Assembly (NCBI RefSeq): GCF_000310145.2
Contig: NZ_AMXA01000003.1
Location: 224,225-288,224, forward strand
Direction: 5' to 3'
Length of the DNA stretch: 64,000 nucleotides
Source: Thauera sp. 28
GTDB taxonomy: Bacteria; Pseudomonadota; Gammaproteobacteria; Burkholderiales; Rhodocyclaceae
Part shown: positions 39,543 to 49,410 of the stretch, one piece after another
Layout: every line of letters begins with the position of its first letter
How positions within the stretch are numbered: the first letter of the stretch is position 1
Position numbers and translations under genes: made by a program
Notes under the pieces: generated by a model
Database searches by the model: none
What the model was told of the DNA's origin: nothing
Seen by the model: only the letters and a program-made list of their open reading frames with translations

Positions 39543-40535
39543 ATGCTCATGCCGCGTCCACCCACCACCCCAAAGACGGCCCCCAGGACTGCCCAGCGGG
39601 CCTGCACCGCCTGCGCGCCCGCACCCACGGGCGCTCAACGCCCCCGACTGCCAATAAACGCTGCATCGCGACTCGGGCCTGCCCGGACGCACCGTAGATT
39701 GATCCTGGCGCTGCTGGTGGCCGCGATCAGCGGCGCGGCCTGGGCCGACCCGCACACGCCACCGGCGCCCACCCCCATGCTCGCGCTGCGCTACGACGAG
39801 ACCATCGACCCGGCCCAGTACTGGATCAGCGAAAAGCTCGACGGCGTACGCGCGCTGTGGGACGGCCGCCAGTTGCGCTTCCGCAGCGGGCGGCCGATCG
39901 TCGCGCCCGACTGGTTCGTTGCCGGGTTGCCCGACACGCCGCTCGACGGCGAGCTGTGGCTGGGCCGCCAGCGCTTCGACGAACTCTCCGGCCTCATCCG
40001 CCGCGCCGACCCACTGCACCCGGGCTGGCGCGCGGTGCGCTACATGGTGTTCGACCAGCCCGCCGGGGCGGGCGACTTCAGCGCCCGTCTGCAGGCGCTC
40101 CAGGCCCTCGTCATGGCGGTCGACCGGCCCTGGCTCCAGGTCGTGGAGCAGCGCCGGGTCACCGACCGCGCAGCACTGCAGCGCCTGCTCGACGACACCA
40201 TCGCCGGCGGGGGAGAGGGACTCATGCTGCACCGCGCCGACGCCCACTGGCAGCCCGGCCGCAGCGACGCCCTGCTCAAGCTCACCCCATGGCTCGACGC
40301 CGAAGCCCGCGTCGTCGGCTACATCCCCGGCAAGGGCCGGCTGCAGGGCAAGGTCGGCGCACTGGAGGTCGAGACCGACGACGGCCGCCGCTTTCGCATA
40401 GGCAGCGGCCTGACCGACGCCCTGCGCAACACCCCGCCCGCCATCGGCACGCTGGTCACCTACCGCTACCGCGAACTTACCCCCGGCGGGCAACCACGCT
40501 TTCCACGCTATGTGCGCGAGCGCACGCTGCCGTAG
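39543..40535 (+). CDS. ligE: Secreted ATP-dependent DNA ligase, LigE type
   Basis: About 330 residues; the start is uncertain (ATG at 39543 or 39549, or a TTG at 39699). A hydrophobic export segment HRRLILALLVAAISGAAWA lies about 50 residues from the chosen start, so the n-region would be unusually long. The ligase core has motif I SEKLDGVRALWDG (Lys nucleophile), LDGELWLGRQRF (motif III), GEGLMLHRADA (motif IV) and LLKLTPWLDAEARVVGY (motif V). The minimal architecture without extra domains plus an export signal fits periplasmic LigE, linked to DNA uptake in other proteobacteria. No competence gene lies beside it. Confidence 0.82.
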   Translation: MLMPRPPTTPKTAPRTAQRACTACAPAPTGAQRPRLPINAASRLGPARTHRRLILALLVAAISGAAWADPHTPPAPTPMLALRYDETIDPAQYWISEKLDGVRALWDGRQLRFRSGRPIVAPDWFVAGLPDTPLDGELWLGRQRFDELSGLIRRADPLHPGWRAVRYMVFDQPAGAGDFSARLQALQALVMAVDRPWLQVVEQRRVTDRAALQRLLDDTIAGGGEGLMLHRADAHWQPGRSDALLKLTPWLDAEARVVGYIPGKGRLQGKVGALEVETDDGRRFRIGSGLTDALRNTPPAIGTLVTYRYRELTPGGQPRFPRYVRERTLP

Positions 40536-40553
40536 GGCCCCGCGCCGCCCTCC

Positions 40554-42359
40554 TCACGCCTCCAGCTGCAGCGCCGCCAGCCGTGCATACAGCCCGCCCT
40601 GGCGGCGCAGGTCGGCCGGGGTACCGGTCTCGACGATGCGGCCGGCGTCCATCACCACGATGCGGTCCACCTTCTGCACCGTGGCCAGGCGGTGGGCGAT
40701 GATGAGCGTGGTCCGCCCCCGCATCGCGGCGGCCAGGCCCTGCTGCACCAGGATTTCGGATTCGGCGTCGAGCGCACTGGTGGCTTCATCGAGCAGCAGG
40801 ATGGGCGCACCCTTGAGGATCGCACGCGCGATCGCGATGCGCTGGCGCTGGCCGCCCGAGAGCCGGGTGCCGCGTTCGCCGAGGAAGCTGGCGTAGCCTT
40901 CGGGCAGGCGGGCGATGAATTCGTCGGCAGCCGCGGCGCGGGCGGCGGCGATCACCTCGGCGTCGCTGGCGTCGGGACGGCCGTAGCGGATGTTCTCCAG
41001 CGCGCTTGCCGAGAAGATCACAGGGTCCTGCGGCACGATCGCGATCCCGGCGCGCAGCGCATGCAGCGACAACGCGCGGATGTCGCTGCCACTGATACGG
41101 ATACAGCCCGCGCTCGCCTCGTAGTAGCGCAGCAGGAGCTGGAACAGGCTGGTCTTGCCGGCGCCCGAGGGGCCGACGAGCGCAATCCGCTCGCCGGGTG
41201 CGATCTGCAGCGAGATGTCGTCGATCGCGCGCACGCCCGGGCGTGCCGGGTAGCAGAACACGACGTGGTCGAACGCGATCGCGGGCAGGGCGGCGTGGGC
41301 TGAGGGCGTGGCGCGGGCGCCCTCGCCGGCGCGGGCCGCGTCGCCATCCCGGATCGCCGGCTCGGCGTGCAGCAGTTCCATCAGGCGCTCGGTGGCGCCG
41401 CTTGCACGCATGACGTCGCCCCACACCTCGGCCAGCGTGCCCACCCCACCCGCCACCAGCGCGGCATAGATGAGGAAGGCGCCGAGTTCGCCCACCGACA
41501 GTGTGCCCGCCTGTACCTGGCGCGCGCCGATCCACAGCACGAAGATGATCGTGCCCATCACCGCCGCGATGATGAGCGCGGTGAGCAGGGCGCGCACGCG
41601 GGTACGCTGCACGGCAGCCTGAAACCCGGTCTCGCTGCGCGCAGCGAAGCGCCGCGCCTCGTTCGCTTCCTGGGTGAAGGCCTGCACCGTCGGCATGGCG
41701 TTGAGGATCTCGCCGGCCAGGGCCGAGGCATCGGCGATGCGGTCCTGCGACGCGCGCGACAGCCGGCGCACGCGCCGGCCAATGACGGCGATGGGCAAGG
41801 CCAGCACAGTCATCAGGCCGACGATGAGGCCGAACAGTTGCACGCTGGTCACCGCCAGCATGAGCATGCCGCCGACGAACTGGAACAGGCTGCGCAAGCC
41901 CATCGAGATCGAGCTGCCAACGACGGTCTGCACAAGGGTGGTGTCGCCCGTGAGCCTTGAGAGCACTTCGCCGGTCTGCAAGGTCTCGAAGAACTGTGGC
42001 GACTGATGCAGCACGCGGGCATAAACCGCGCTGCGCAGGTCGGCCGTGACGCGCTCGCCGATCCAGGACACCGTGTAGTAGCGCGCCGCGACCACCACCG
42101 CCCAGAACAGCGCGAGGCCGACCAGCGCCACGAAGCGGCCGTCCAGGCCCTGCGCACCGAATAGCCCGGCCCCCGCCACATCGCCGCCAAAACCCGCGTC
42201 GATCAGGTCGCGGAAAGCCAGCGGCACGACGAGGATCGCGGCCGAACCGAGGCAGAGCAGCACGAAGGCCAGGGCCACCCGGCCACGATGCGGGCGCAGG
42301 AATGGCAACAGGCCGCGCAGTGCGGAGAGTGGGCGGGCAATCGGGGGCGAGGACGTCAC
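40554..42359 (-). CDS. ABC exporter, MsbA/ABCB-like
   Basis: A 601-residue half transporter with a fused membrane domain (about residues 20-330, six helices) and ATPase domain. ATPase motifs are Walker A GPSGAGKTSLF, the Q loop IVPQDPVIFSASALENI, signature RLSGGQRQRIAIARAIL, Walker B ILLLDEATSALD and the switch IIAHRLATV. This type exports lipids or hydrophobic compounds; MsbA itself flips lipid A. The substrate cannot be read from sequence. It converges with ligE, 18 bases apart. Confidence 0.9.
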   Translation of the reverse strand: MTSSPPIARPLSALRGLLPFLRPHRGRVALAFVLLCLGSAAILVVPLAFRDLIDAGFGGDVAGAGLFGAQGLDGRFVALVGLALFWAVVVAARYYTVSWIGERVTADLRSAVYARVLHQSPQFFETLQTGEVLSRLTGDTTLVQTVVGSSISMGLRSLFQFVGGMLMLAVTSVQLFGLIVGLMTVLALPIAVIGRRVRRLSRASQDRIADASALAGEILNAMPTVQAFTQEANEARRFAARSETGFQAAVQRTRVRALLTALIIAAVMGTIIFVLWIGARQVQAGTLSVGELGAFLIYAALVAGGVGTLAEVWGDVMRASGATERLMELLHAEPAIRDGDAARAGEGARATPSAHAALPAIAFDHVVFCYPARPGVRAIDDISLQIAPGERIALVGPSGAGKTSLFQLLLRYYEASAGCIRISGSDIRALSLHALRAGIAIVPQDPVIFSASALENIRYGRPDASDAEVIAAARAAAADEFIARLPEGYASFLGERGTRLSGGQRQRIAIARAILKGAPILLLDEATSALDAESEILVQQGLAAAMRGRTTLIIAHRLATVQKVDRIVVMDAGRIVETGTPADLRRQGGLYARLAALQLEA

Positions 42360-42502
42360 GGTCGGTAGGCAGGCACGGTGAATGCCCGATTATTGCCGGA
42401 TTTCCCGCGCTCGAACGCGAACTCCATACCGCACCGAGCTCGCAGACACGGACGGTCGACTGCGCTATGGTGTCCGTACCGCCCGCCCGCAGGAGGTCCC
42501 GC

Positions 42503-43111
42503 TTGGACACGCCCGACTCAATCCACGCCTTCTGGTTCGGCCCGGACGCCGACACGACCGCGCAGACAGCCATCATCGAACGTCAGTCCGCACTATGGTG
42601 GCGGAAACAGGCCGAGGTCGACGCCGACATGCGCCAGCGCTTCGCAGCGCTCGTCGGCCGAGCGGGTGCCGGCGAGCTGGACAGCTGGCTGGGTACGCTG
42701 CGCGGCCGGCTTGCGCTGATCCTGCTTACCGACCAGTTCCCACGCAATATCTGGCGCGGGCAAGCTGCCGCCTTCGCCTTCGACGTGCTCGCACTGCGCT
42801 GGGCGCGGGACACGATCAGGCTCGGCCTCGACCTCGATGCGCGCCCGATCGAGCGCGTGTTCCTGTATCTGCCACTGGAGCACTCCGAGGATCTGGCCGA
42901 TCAGCGCGAAGCCGTCCGTCTCTTCGACGTGCTCGCCTCGGGCCTTGGCGCGGCAGAGCGGCCCGCCTTCGATGGCTATGTCGATTACGCGCGCCGTCAC
43001 CTGGAGATCATCGACCGCTTCGGCCGCTTTCCCCATCGCAACGCAGCCCTGGGCCGCGAATCGACGGCGGATGAAGTCGCCTTCCTGCAACAGCCCGGAT
43101 CCGGGTTCTGA
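42503..43111 (+). CDS. DUF924 family protein
   Basis: A 202-residue helical protein. The start is a TTG at 42503, six bases after a perfect AGGAGG; no ATG fits. Typical parts are IHAFWFGPDADTT, WWRKQAEVDADMRQRF, RLALILLTDQFPRNIWRGQAAAFAFD and HSEDLADQREAVRLFD with FGRFPHRNAALGRESTADEVAFL near the end. The family resembles TPR-like folds and has no established function. Confidence 0.88.
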   Translation: MDTPDSIHAFWFGPDADTTAQTAIIERQSALWWRKQAEVDADMRQRFAALVGRAGAGELDSWLGTLRGRLALILLTDQFPRNIWRGQAAAFAFDVLALRWARDTIRLGLDLDARPIERVFLYLPLEHSEDLADQREAVRLFDVLASGLGAAERPAFDGYVDYARRHLEIIDRFGRFPHRNAALGRESTADEVAFLQQPGSGF

Positions 43112-43122
43112 CGTAACCGGAC

Positions 43123-46100
43123 TCAGCCAGCGCGAAGCACGGCGTCGAGCGCGCTCTCGATTGCGGCTCGGCGTGCGCCCAGCTCCGCAATCAGGGATGG
43201 ACGACTGCCGGCGGCAGCAGGCGCGCCAGCACAGCGCTCGCACAGCTGCGCCAGTTGGGCGAGTTCATCCTGCAGGGCTTCGCAGGCCGGTGCGTCGACA
43301 GCGCCGGACGCACGCTCTGCGGCCAGCCAACGCCCGAAGGCGCTGCCCTCGATGTCGAACGCAGGCACCTCCGCGCCCTGGTTGCCAAGCGCCGCCGCAG
43401 CCAAAGCGCACCAGTGTGCAAGCTCGGCCCCGGCATACAACAGCAGCACCTGGTCGCGGCCGAGTTCAGCCGCACTCTGCCAGGATGGATCCGGTCGCCA
43501 GGCCGTCACCCACACGGGTACGGCGGCCGCAGGCATCGGCCGCGCAATACCGTAGCCCTGGGCAAACTCGCACCCCAGCAACAGCAGGCGGCGCGCATGT
43601 ACGATGCTCTCCACCCCTTCGGCAACCGCCTGACGGCGGAAGGCCTTGGCCAGGCCGATGACGCCTTCCAGGATCGCCAGGTCATCGGGGTCCTCGAGCA
43701 TGTCGCGCACGAAGGTCTGGTCGATCTTGAGCACGTCGGCCGGCAGGTGCTTGAGGTAGGCGAGCGACGCATAGCCGGTGCCGAAGTCGTCGAGCGCAAA
43801 CCGCACGCCGAGGCGCCGGCAGCCGCGGATCACCTCTGCGACATGCTCGAGGTTGCCGAGCGCGCTGGTTTCGAGAACCTCGATCTCGAGACGCCCGGGG
43901 CCAATGTCGCGCTGACGTCCGAGCAAGGCCTCCAGGCGGGCGACGAAGTCCGCGCGCTGCAGGTGCTCGGCCGAGATGTTGACGCTGACCGGCAGGTCCA
44001 GTCCCTGCTCGCGCCAACTCACATGCTGGGCGAGCGCGGTATCGATGACCCATTCACCGAGCTCCACGGCAAGCGGGCTGGCCTCGACATCGGCGAGGAA
44101 GGCGCCCGGTGAAAGCAGGCCGCGCTGCGGGTGATGCCAGCGGATCAGCGCCTCCAGCCCGATCACCGCACCGGTACGCATGTTGACCTTGGGCTGGTAG
44201 AAGAGCTCGAACTCGCCCCTGCGGAGACCCGCGGCGACCTGGGCCAGCGTCTCATGATGGCCGCGCACGCTGCGATCGAGCTCGGTATCGAAGATGCAGA
44301 AGCGGTTCTTGCCGGCCAGCTTGGCCTGGTACATCGCCTGGTCGGCCTGGCGCAACAACTGGTCGGCATCGACGACATCGGGCTGTGGGAACAAGCTGAC
44401 GCCGATGCTGGCCGACAACTGCAGTCGCACGCCATCGATGTCCACCGGGCGGGACACGACATCGAGCAAGCGCATCACGAAGGGCACGAAGGCACCATGC
44501 TCGCCGACATCGACGAGCACGGCCGCAAACTCGTCACCGCCGAGGCGTGCGATGGTGTCGCCCTCACGCAAGGCCGCGCGCATGCCGCCGGCGAACTGCT
44601 TGAGCAGGCGGTCGCCGAGCGCGTGGCCATGCTGGTCATTGACCAGCTTGAAACCGTCGAGGTCGAGGTAGGCCACCGCCACGCGCTGCTCGCGGCGGCG
44701 GGCCTGCGCGATGGCCTGCTCAAGGCGGTCGCGCAGCAGCGCCCGGTTGGGCAAGCCGGTGAGGGCGTCGTGGTGGGCGAGGAACTCGAGCTCGGCCTCG
44801 TGCGCCTTCTGCGCTGCGATATCGGCATACAGGGCAACATAGCGCAGCGCCTCACCGCCGGCGTCCGGCACCGCGCTGATGGTGAGCAGCGCCGGGTAGT
44901 GCTCACCGGATTTGCGCCGGTTCCAGATCTCGCCACTCCAGAAACCGCGCTCGCTCAGGCTTCGCCTCATCACGGCGTAGAACTCCGCACCATGTCGCCC
45001 CGACTGGAACATCCCCGCCGGATGACCCAGGATCTCCTCGCGCGTATAGCCGCACTGCCTGCAGTAGGCCTCGTTGGCGTCGACGATCAGGCCTTGCCCG
45101 TCGGTGATCAGGATGCCCTCGCGGGCATACGAGAACACGCTCGCCGCCAGGCGCTGGCTGGCCTGCGCCTGGCGTTGCTCGGTGAGGTCGATATCGATGC
45201 AGTACATCTCGAACTCACCATCAGCGTTGCGCTGCATGACGTGGCTGGAGAAAACCGGCACGCTGCTGCCATCCTTGCGCAGCAGGTTGAGCTCCCCTGC
45301 AGGGATCTCGACGCCTTTCTCGATCCAGTCGCGATGCAAAACCTCGAGGTCAGCACGCATCTCGGGCGGAATCAGCAGTTCGTCCAGCCTGCGTCCGAGC
45401 GCTTCCTCGGCACTGAAGCCATACAGCGCGGTGCTCGCTTCGTTCCAGAAGATCACTTTGCGCTGGGCATCGTAGCCCTGCACCGAGATGTTGGGGATCT
45501 TCTCGAACAGCTGGCGGAAGCGCGCCTCGCTCTGGCGCAGCCGGCGCTCGGCATCGCGGCGCTCGAGCGCGTTGCGGATGGCGTCGCCGGCAAGCGCGAG
45601 CAAGGCCTTCTCCTCGTCGGCCCAGCGTCGCCGGGCATGCACCGAGTCGAAGCCGATGAAGCCGGACAGGCGCTTGTTCGAGCGCATCGGCGCTGCCAGC
45701 GTGGAATGAATGCCCTGCGCCAGCAGTATCTCGCGGTCGAGGCGAGCCTCATCGTCCAGCGCCTCCACGTCCTCGATATCGACGCAGTCGAACGCCCTCA
45801 GCGTACGTGCGAACAGCAGCTCGTGATCGAAACGCACCTGCTGCAGGCTGCCGATCTGCGTCGACACCCCCGGCGCGCACCACTCATGGGTATTGCAGGC
45901 GTGGGCGTCGTCCTCCGCGACCGCGAACACGTAGGCTCGATCGGCACGCGCATGGCCGGCGAGCTCGCCGAGCGCCTCGACGATCACCTCGTCGAGGCGC
46001 TCATGCTCGGCACCGACGATGCGCGCCGAGATGCGTGCCAGGGTCTGCTCGAGCGACACCCGCCGCCGCAGGGCGGACAGATTGCGGCTGTTCTCGAGCT

Positions 46101-46983
46101 CCGCGCTGACCGGTGCGTCGAAGATCTGGAGCAGGTCGAGCACCACTTGCGGCTGGGCCAATGGACGCCGGCTGAGCAGCGCAAGCAGCCCCAGCGGGTG
46201 CCCGGCATGATCGATCAGCGGCACCGCGCAATAGCCTTCTATACCCTTGCGTACGAGCGCCTCGTCGCGCGGGAAGCGCATCGCGACGCCCTCGGCATAG
46301 ACGCAGGGCGCCCGCCCGATCACATGCTCGCAGGGCGAGTCCGCAAGCGCGTAGTCGAAGGCCTGCATGCGCCCCGCGCTCGACCAGCCGGCGACCGCAT
46401 TGACCCGCTCGCCGACCGCGTCGACCGCACCGACGAACACGTAGTCGGCATCGAGCGCCTCAACCAGGTGCCGGCACACGCGCTCATGGAAGGCGACCCC
46501 GGTACGCGGAGTGGAATCTGCGGCAAGCAGATCGAGTGCGGCCCGCATGCGCCGCTCGTGGGTGACGTCGTGGGCAATGCCGAGAACGCCGATGAGGCGT
46601 CCATCCGCGCCGTGCAGGGGCGCCTTGGTAGTGAGGACAAGCTCACGGTGGCCGTCGCGGGCAAAGGTGAGCCACTCCTCACGGCTCACGGGCTGCATGG
46701 CGGCCAGGGCCCGCAGATCGTCCGCGCGAAAGGCTGCGGCCTCTGCTTCGGCAAAGAAATCAGCGTCCGTCCGCCCGAGGATCTGGTCACGGGACCGGCC
46801 AAGCAAGGCCTCGACCTGGCGGTTGCAGTGCAGGAACACACCGTCGGGGCTCTTTACCCACACCAGCGCGGGCAACGCATCGACGAGCGCATCAAGCCCG
46901 CCGTCGGCAAACACGGAGGTGGCGGCCGGTCCAGCGCCGCCAGCGGCCGGCAGATTGAGGCTCGGATGCGTATGGTCGATCAC
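43123..46983 (-). CDS. Multi-sensor diguanylate cyclase/phosphodiesterase
   Basis: A 1286-residue cytoplasmic protein without clear membrane segments. Domains in order: PAS (about 30-150), GAF (about 165-305), GAF (about 320-470), PAS (about 485-600), PAS (about 610-735), GGDEF with an intact RLGGDEF near 815, EAL with GLEALIRWHHPQRG near 941, and a C-terminal helical region (about 1175-1280) resembling a CZB domain. The CZB-like part keeps AHW and FGRWL but lacks the conserved Cys and the later His pair, so zinc binding is doubtful. Both c-di-GMP synthesis and breakdown are possible. No neighbour points to a specific output. Confidence 0.92.
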   Translation of the reverse strand: MIDHTHPSLNLPAAGGAGPAATSVFADGGLDALVDALPALVWVKSPDGVFLHCNRQVEALLGRSRDQILGRTDADFFAEAEAAAFRADDLRALAAMQPVSREEWLTFARDGHRELVLTTKAPLHGADGRLIGVLGIAHDVTHERRMRAALDLLAADSTPRTGVAFHERVCRHLVEALDADYVFVGAVDAVGERVNAVAGWSSAGRMQAFDYALADSPCEHVIGRAPCVYAEGVAMRFPRDEALVRKGIEGYCAVPLIDHAGHPLGLLALLSRRPLAQPQVVLDLLQIFDAPVSAELENSRNLSALRRRVSLEQTLARISARIVGAEHERLDEVIVEALGELAGHARADRAYVFAVAEDDAHACNTHEWCAPGVSTQIGSLQQVRFDHELLFARTLRAFDCVDIEDVEALDDEARLDREILLAQGIHSTLAAPMRSNKRLSGFIGFDSVHARRRWADEEKALLALAGDAIRNALERRDAERRLRQSEARFRQLFEKIPNISVQGYDAQRKVIFWNEASTALYGFSAEEALGRRLDELLIPPEMRADLEVLHRDWIEKGVEIPAGELNLLRKDGSSVPVFSSHVMQRNADGEFEMYCIDIDLTEQRQAQASQRLAASVFSYAREGILITDGQGLIVDANEAYCRQCGYTREEILGHPAGMFQSGRHGAEFYAVMRRSLSERGFWSGEIWNRRKSGEHYPALLTISAVPDAGGEALRYVALYADIAAQKAHEAELEFLAHHDALTGLPNRALLRDRLEQAIAQARRREQRVAVAYLDLDGFKLVNDQHGHALGDRLLKQFAGGMRAALREGDTIARLGGDEFAAVLVDVGEHGAFVPFVMRLLDVVSRPVDIDGVRLQLSASIGVSLFPQPDVVDADQLLRQADQAMYQAKLAGKNRFCIFDTELDRSVRGHHETLAQVAAGLRRGEFELFYQPKVNMRTGAVIGLEALIRWHHPQRGLLSPGAFLADVEASPLAVELGEWVIDTALAQHVSWREQGLDLPVSVNISAEHLQRADFVARLEALLGRQRDIGPGRLEIEVLETSALGNLEHVAEVIRGCRRLGVRFALDDFGTGYASLAYLKHLPADVLKIDQTFVRDMLEDPDDLAILEGVIGLAKAFRRQAVAEGVESIVHARRLLLLGCEFAQGYGIARPMPAAAVPVWVTAWRPDPSWQSAAELGRDQVLLLYAGAELAHWCALAAAALGNQGAEVPAFDIEGSAFGRWLAAERASGAVDAPACEALQDELAQLAQLCERCAGAPAAAGSRPSLIAELGARRAAIESALDAVLRAG

Positions 46984-47210
46984 TCGGACTCCTTCACCGA
47001 TGCACAGCCGCAGCGGGCGCTACGCATACTGGATTCTAGACAGCTGCCGAAACACCGGTAGTGAAAACCGCACGCCTGGCGAGATACGCCGGTGCCTGCC
47101 TCGGTGATGACCTTTGCCCATGCGCGAGCCGGCATGGGCACGCGCCTGGCCAGAGGCCCGTCTGCAGGTAGAATGGACCAGGCCCGGCTTTCACAATGGA
47201 AGTTCCGCCC

Positions 47211-47723
47211 ATGCATGCCGCCATCCCCATCCGCCTCGCACACCTCTGCTACCGCAGTCTCACTGCGGTACTGGTCGTCCTTGCCCTGCTCGCGGTCGGC
47301 GGCTGCGCCAGCCTGGTGCACCGCGAACCGGTTCGAATCAACGTCGTCGGCCTGGAGCCCATCCCGGGCGAGGGCATGGAGATGCGCTTCAAGGTCAGGA
47401 TGCGGGTGCAGAACCCCAACGACTCGGCAATCGACTTCGACGGCCTCGCGCTCGAACTCGAGCTCAACGGTCGGCCCTTCGCCACCGGCGTCAGCGATCG
47501 CGCGGGCAGCGTGCCGCGTTTCGGCGAGACGCTGATCGAGATCCCGGTGTCGGTATCGGCGATCGCCGTGGTACGCCAGGCGCTCGGCGTGATCGAAGGC
47601 GAGGCCAAGGCCGAAGTACCCTACACGCTGCGCGGCCGGCTCGCCGGTGGTCTGGCGGGTGGCATGCGCTTCTCCGACTCCGGTACCCTCAAGCTACCCG
47701 ATCCGCTCAGGACGCCACGCTGA
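47211..47723 (+). CDS. LEA-type-2-like lipoprotein
   Basis: A 170-residue lipoprotein. The ATG at 47211 follows GGAAG; the ATG at 47196 lacks a site. The lipobox is LLAVGGC near residue 31. The rest fits the LEA type 2 (WHy) fold: VRMRVQNPNDSAIDFDGLALELELNGRPFATGVSD, PRFGETLIEIPVSVSAI, and AEVPYTLRGRL. The role is not known; attachment to the outer membrane is likely. It is followed after 34 bases by an enoyl-CoA hydratase. Confidence 0.85.
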   Translation: MHAAIPIRLAHLCYRSLTAVLVVLALLAVGGCASLVHREPVRINVVGLEPIPGEGMEMRFKVRMRVQNPNDSAIDFDGLALELELNGRPFATGVSDRAGSVPRFGETLIEIPVSVSAIAVVRQALGVIEGEAKAEVPYTLRGRLAGGLAGGMRFSDSGTLKLPDPLRTPR

Positions 47724-47757
47724 AACCCGCCGCGCGCGACACTCAAAAGGAGACCGA

Positions 47758-48549
47758 ATGATGTCCCAGCCCGCCCTCAAGGACGCCCGCCTGCAACTCG
47801 ACGATCGCGTCGCCACCCTCACCCTGGCGCGCGACGACGTGCGCAATGCGCTCACCGGCACCGCACTCATCGACGACATCGTCGATGTAGCCGAGTGGGT
47901 GAACCGCTGCGACGAGGTCTCCGTGCTGGTGATCACCGGCGAGGGTTCAGCCTTCTCCGCGGGGGGCAACATCAAGGACATGGCCGAGCGCGGCGGCGAC
48001 TTTGCCGGCGATGTGGCCGAGGTCGCCACCCGCTACCGCCGCGGCATCCAGCGCATCCCGCTGGCCTTGCAGGCGGTCGAGGTGCCGATCATCGCCGCAG
48101 TCAATGGGCCCGCAATCGGCGCCGGCTTTGATCTGGCCAACATGGCCGACATCCGCATCGCCTCCACCCGGGCGAAGTTCGGCGAGACCTTCCTCAACCT
48201 CGGCATCATCCCGGGCGACGGCGGCGCCTGGTTCATGCAGCGCCTGATCGGCTACCAGCAGGCCTTCGAGCTCACCCTGTCGGGACGCATCGTCGGTGCG
48301 GAGGAGGCGAAGACCCTGGGCATCGCGCTCGAGGTCGTCGAGCCTGAGCAGTTGCTGGCACGCGCCCACGACATGGCCGCGCGCTTCGCCGCCCAGCCGC
48401 CCAAGGCGCTGCGCCTGACCAAGCGCCTGATGAAGATGGCCCAGCGCACCGAACTCAAGGACTTCCTCGACCTGTGCGCGGCCTTCCAGGGCATGTGCCA
48501 CAACGAGCCGGAACACCTCGCGGCAGTCGAGCGCTTCCTGAAGCGCTGA
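47758..48549 (+). CDS. Enoyl-CoA hydratase/isomerase family protein
   Basis: A 263-residue crotonase-fold enzyme. It starts behind AAGGAGA at 47758 (or the next ATG, 47761). Motifs are the oxyanion-hole segments AFSAGGNIKDMAERGG and AAVNGPAIGAGFDLANMADIRIAS, then KFGETFLNLGIIPGDGGAWFMQRLIG and LSGRIVGAEEAKTLGI. The first active-site Glu position is in GETFLNLG/PGDGG, so hydratase activity is plausible. The acyl-CoA substrate is unknown. Confidence 0.92.
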   Translation: MMSQPALKDARLQLDDRVATLTLARDDVRNALTGTALIDDIVDVAEWVNRCDEVSVLVITGEGSAFSAGGNIKDMAERGGDFAGDVAEVATRYRRGIQRIPLALQAVEVPIIAAVNGPAIGAGFDLANMADIRIASTRAKFGETFLNLGIIPGDGGAWFMQRLIGYQQAFELTLSGRIVGAEEAKTLGIALEVVEPEQLLARAHDMAARFAAQPPKALRLTKRLMKMAQRTELKDFLDLCAAFQGMCHNEPEHLAAVERFLKR

Positions 48550-48597
48550 ACGGCAGTCAGCCAGGCCCAGCCGTGCAGGCGAGGTGCGCGCGCACGC

Positions 48598-49410
48598 TCA
48601 GTGGCGCGCGCGGAAATGCCACTCGCCGGCTGCGATATCGTTGGCCACGGCCCGGCGCGTCGCCTCATCCACCCGTGTGTCATCGAGCGGATACAGGCCG
48701 CACAGGCGCAGCGCGCGCCGGACCTCGATGGCCTGGCCGAGGTATTCATACACGACCCGGGCGCAACATGGCATGCGCTCGCCGCTGCCCGACACCCCCA
48801 GCTTGAGCCCGGTGAGCCGGGTGACACGGTTCTTGAACGAGGGGAAGAGGATGGTCTGCGTCATCTCCAGACCAGTCAGCGTCTCGTAGTCGGTCAGGAA
48901 GATCCGGTCGGTGAGGAAATGCGCCAGGCCGCGATAGATGCCATGGTAGGCCTTCTCGCGCGGATGCTCGATGAGGCGCTCGGTACGCTGGTAATACACC
49001 CGGTCGTCACGCCTTTCCAGGCATACCAGGGTACGCAGAAGCTGCCCGGGGCAGGCCATCGACAGGTAGGTCTCGAAGTAATAGCCCAGGTACTTGTCCA
49101 GCCCTGCGCTACCGATCTCCTTCAGGTGGGCGAGATCCGCCGCCTCCGGTGCGTGCGCCACGGCGGGCACCACCGGCCGCGGGCGGACTTGCACCAGGCG
49201 CTCGAACTGCGCGCTGGGCATCATGATTTCGTGCTCGTCCACCCCGAAGAAGGCGCAGAACCGGCGCAGCGTATGGGCCGAGGGCCGATAGCGCCCGCTC
49301 AGGTAGCGGTTGAACTGCGGCCGGTTGATGTCGAGCCGGCGGCAGACCTCGGCCACGGAGCGGTAGTAGCTGCACAACAGGCGCAGGTTGCGGGCGAAAT
49401 CCTCGTTCAT
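48598..49410 (-). CDS. XRE-type HTH transcriptional regulator
   Basis: A 270-residue regulator. The N-terminal HTH (residues 5-60) includes SVAEVCRRLDINRPQFNRYLSGRYRPSAHTLRRFCAFFG. The larger C-terminal part (YFETYLSMACPGQLLRTLVCL, GIYRGLAHFLTDRIFLTDYETLTG) is an unknown sensor domain. It is divergent from the AGCS symporter-aspA-asparaginase genes and is their likely regulator. A perfect palindrome lies in the shared gap. Confidence 0.82.
   Translation of the reverse strand: MNEDFARNLRLLCSYYRSVAEVCRRLDINRPQFNRYLSGRYRPSAHTLRRFCAFFGVDEHEIMMPSAQFERLVQVRPRPVVPAVAHAPEAADLAHLKEIGSAGLDKYLGYYFETYLSMACPGQLLRTLVCLERRDDRVYYQRTERLIEHPREKAYHGIYRGLAHFLTDRIFLTDYETLTGLEMTQTILFPSFKNRVTRLTGLKLGVSGSGERMPCCARVVYEYLGQAIEVRRALRLCGLYPLDDTRVDEATRRAVANDIAAGEWHFRARH

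Noticed and set aside
44131..47061. 976-codon open frame opposite the GGDEF/EAL gene
   Set aside because: Antisense shadow; the minus-strand product has recognisable domains throughout and this one has none.
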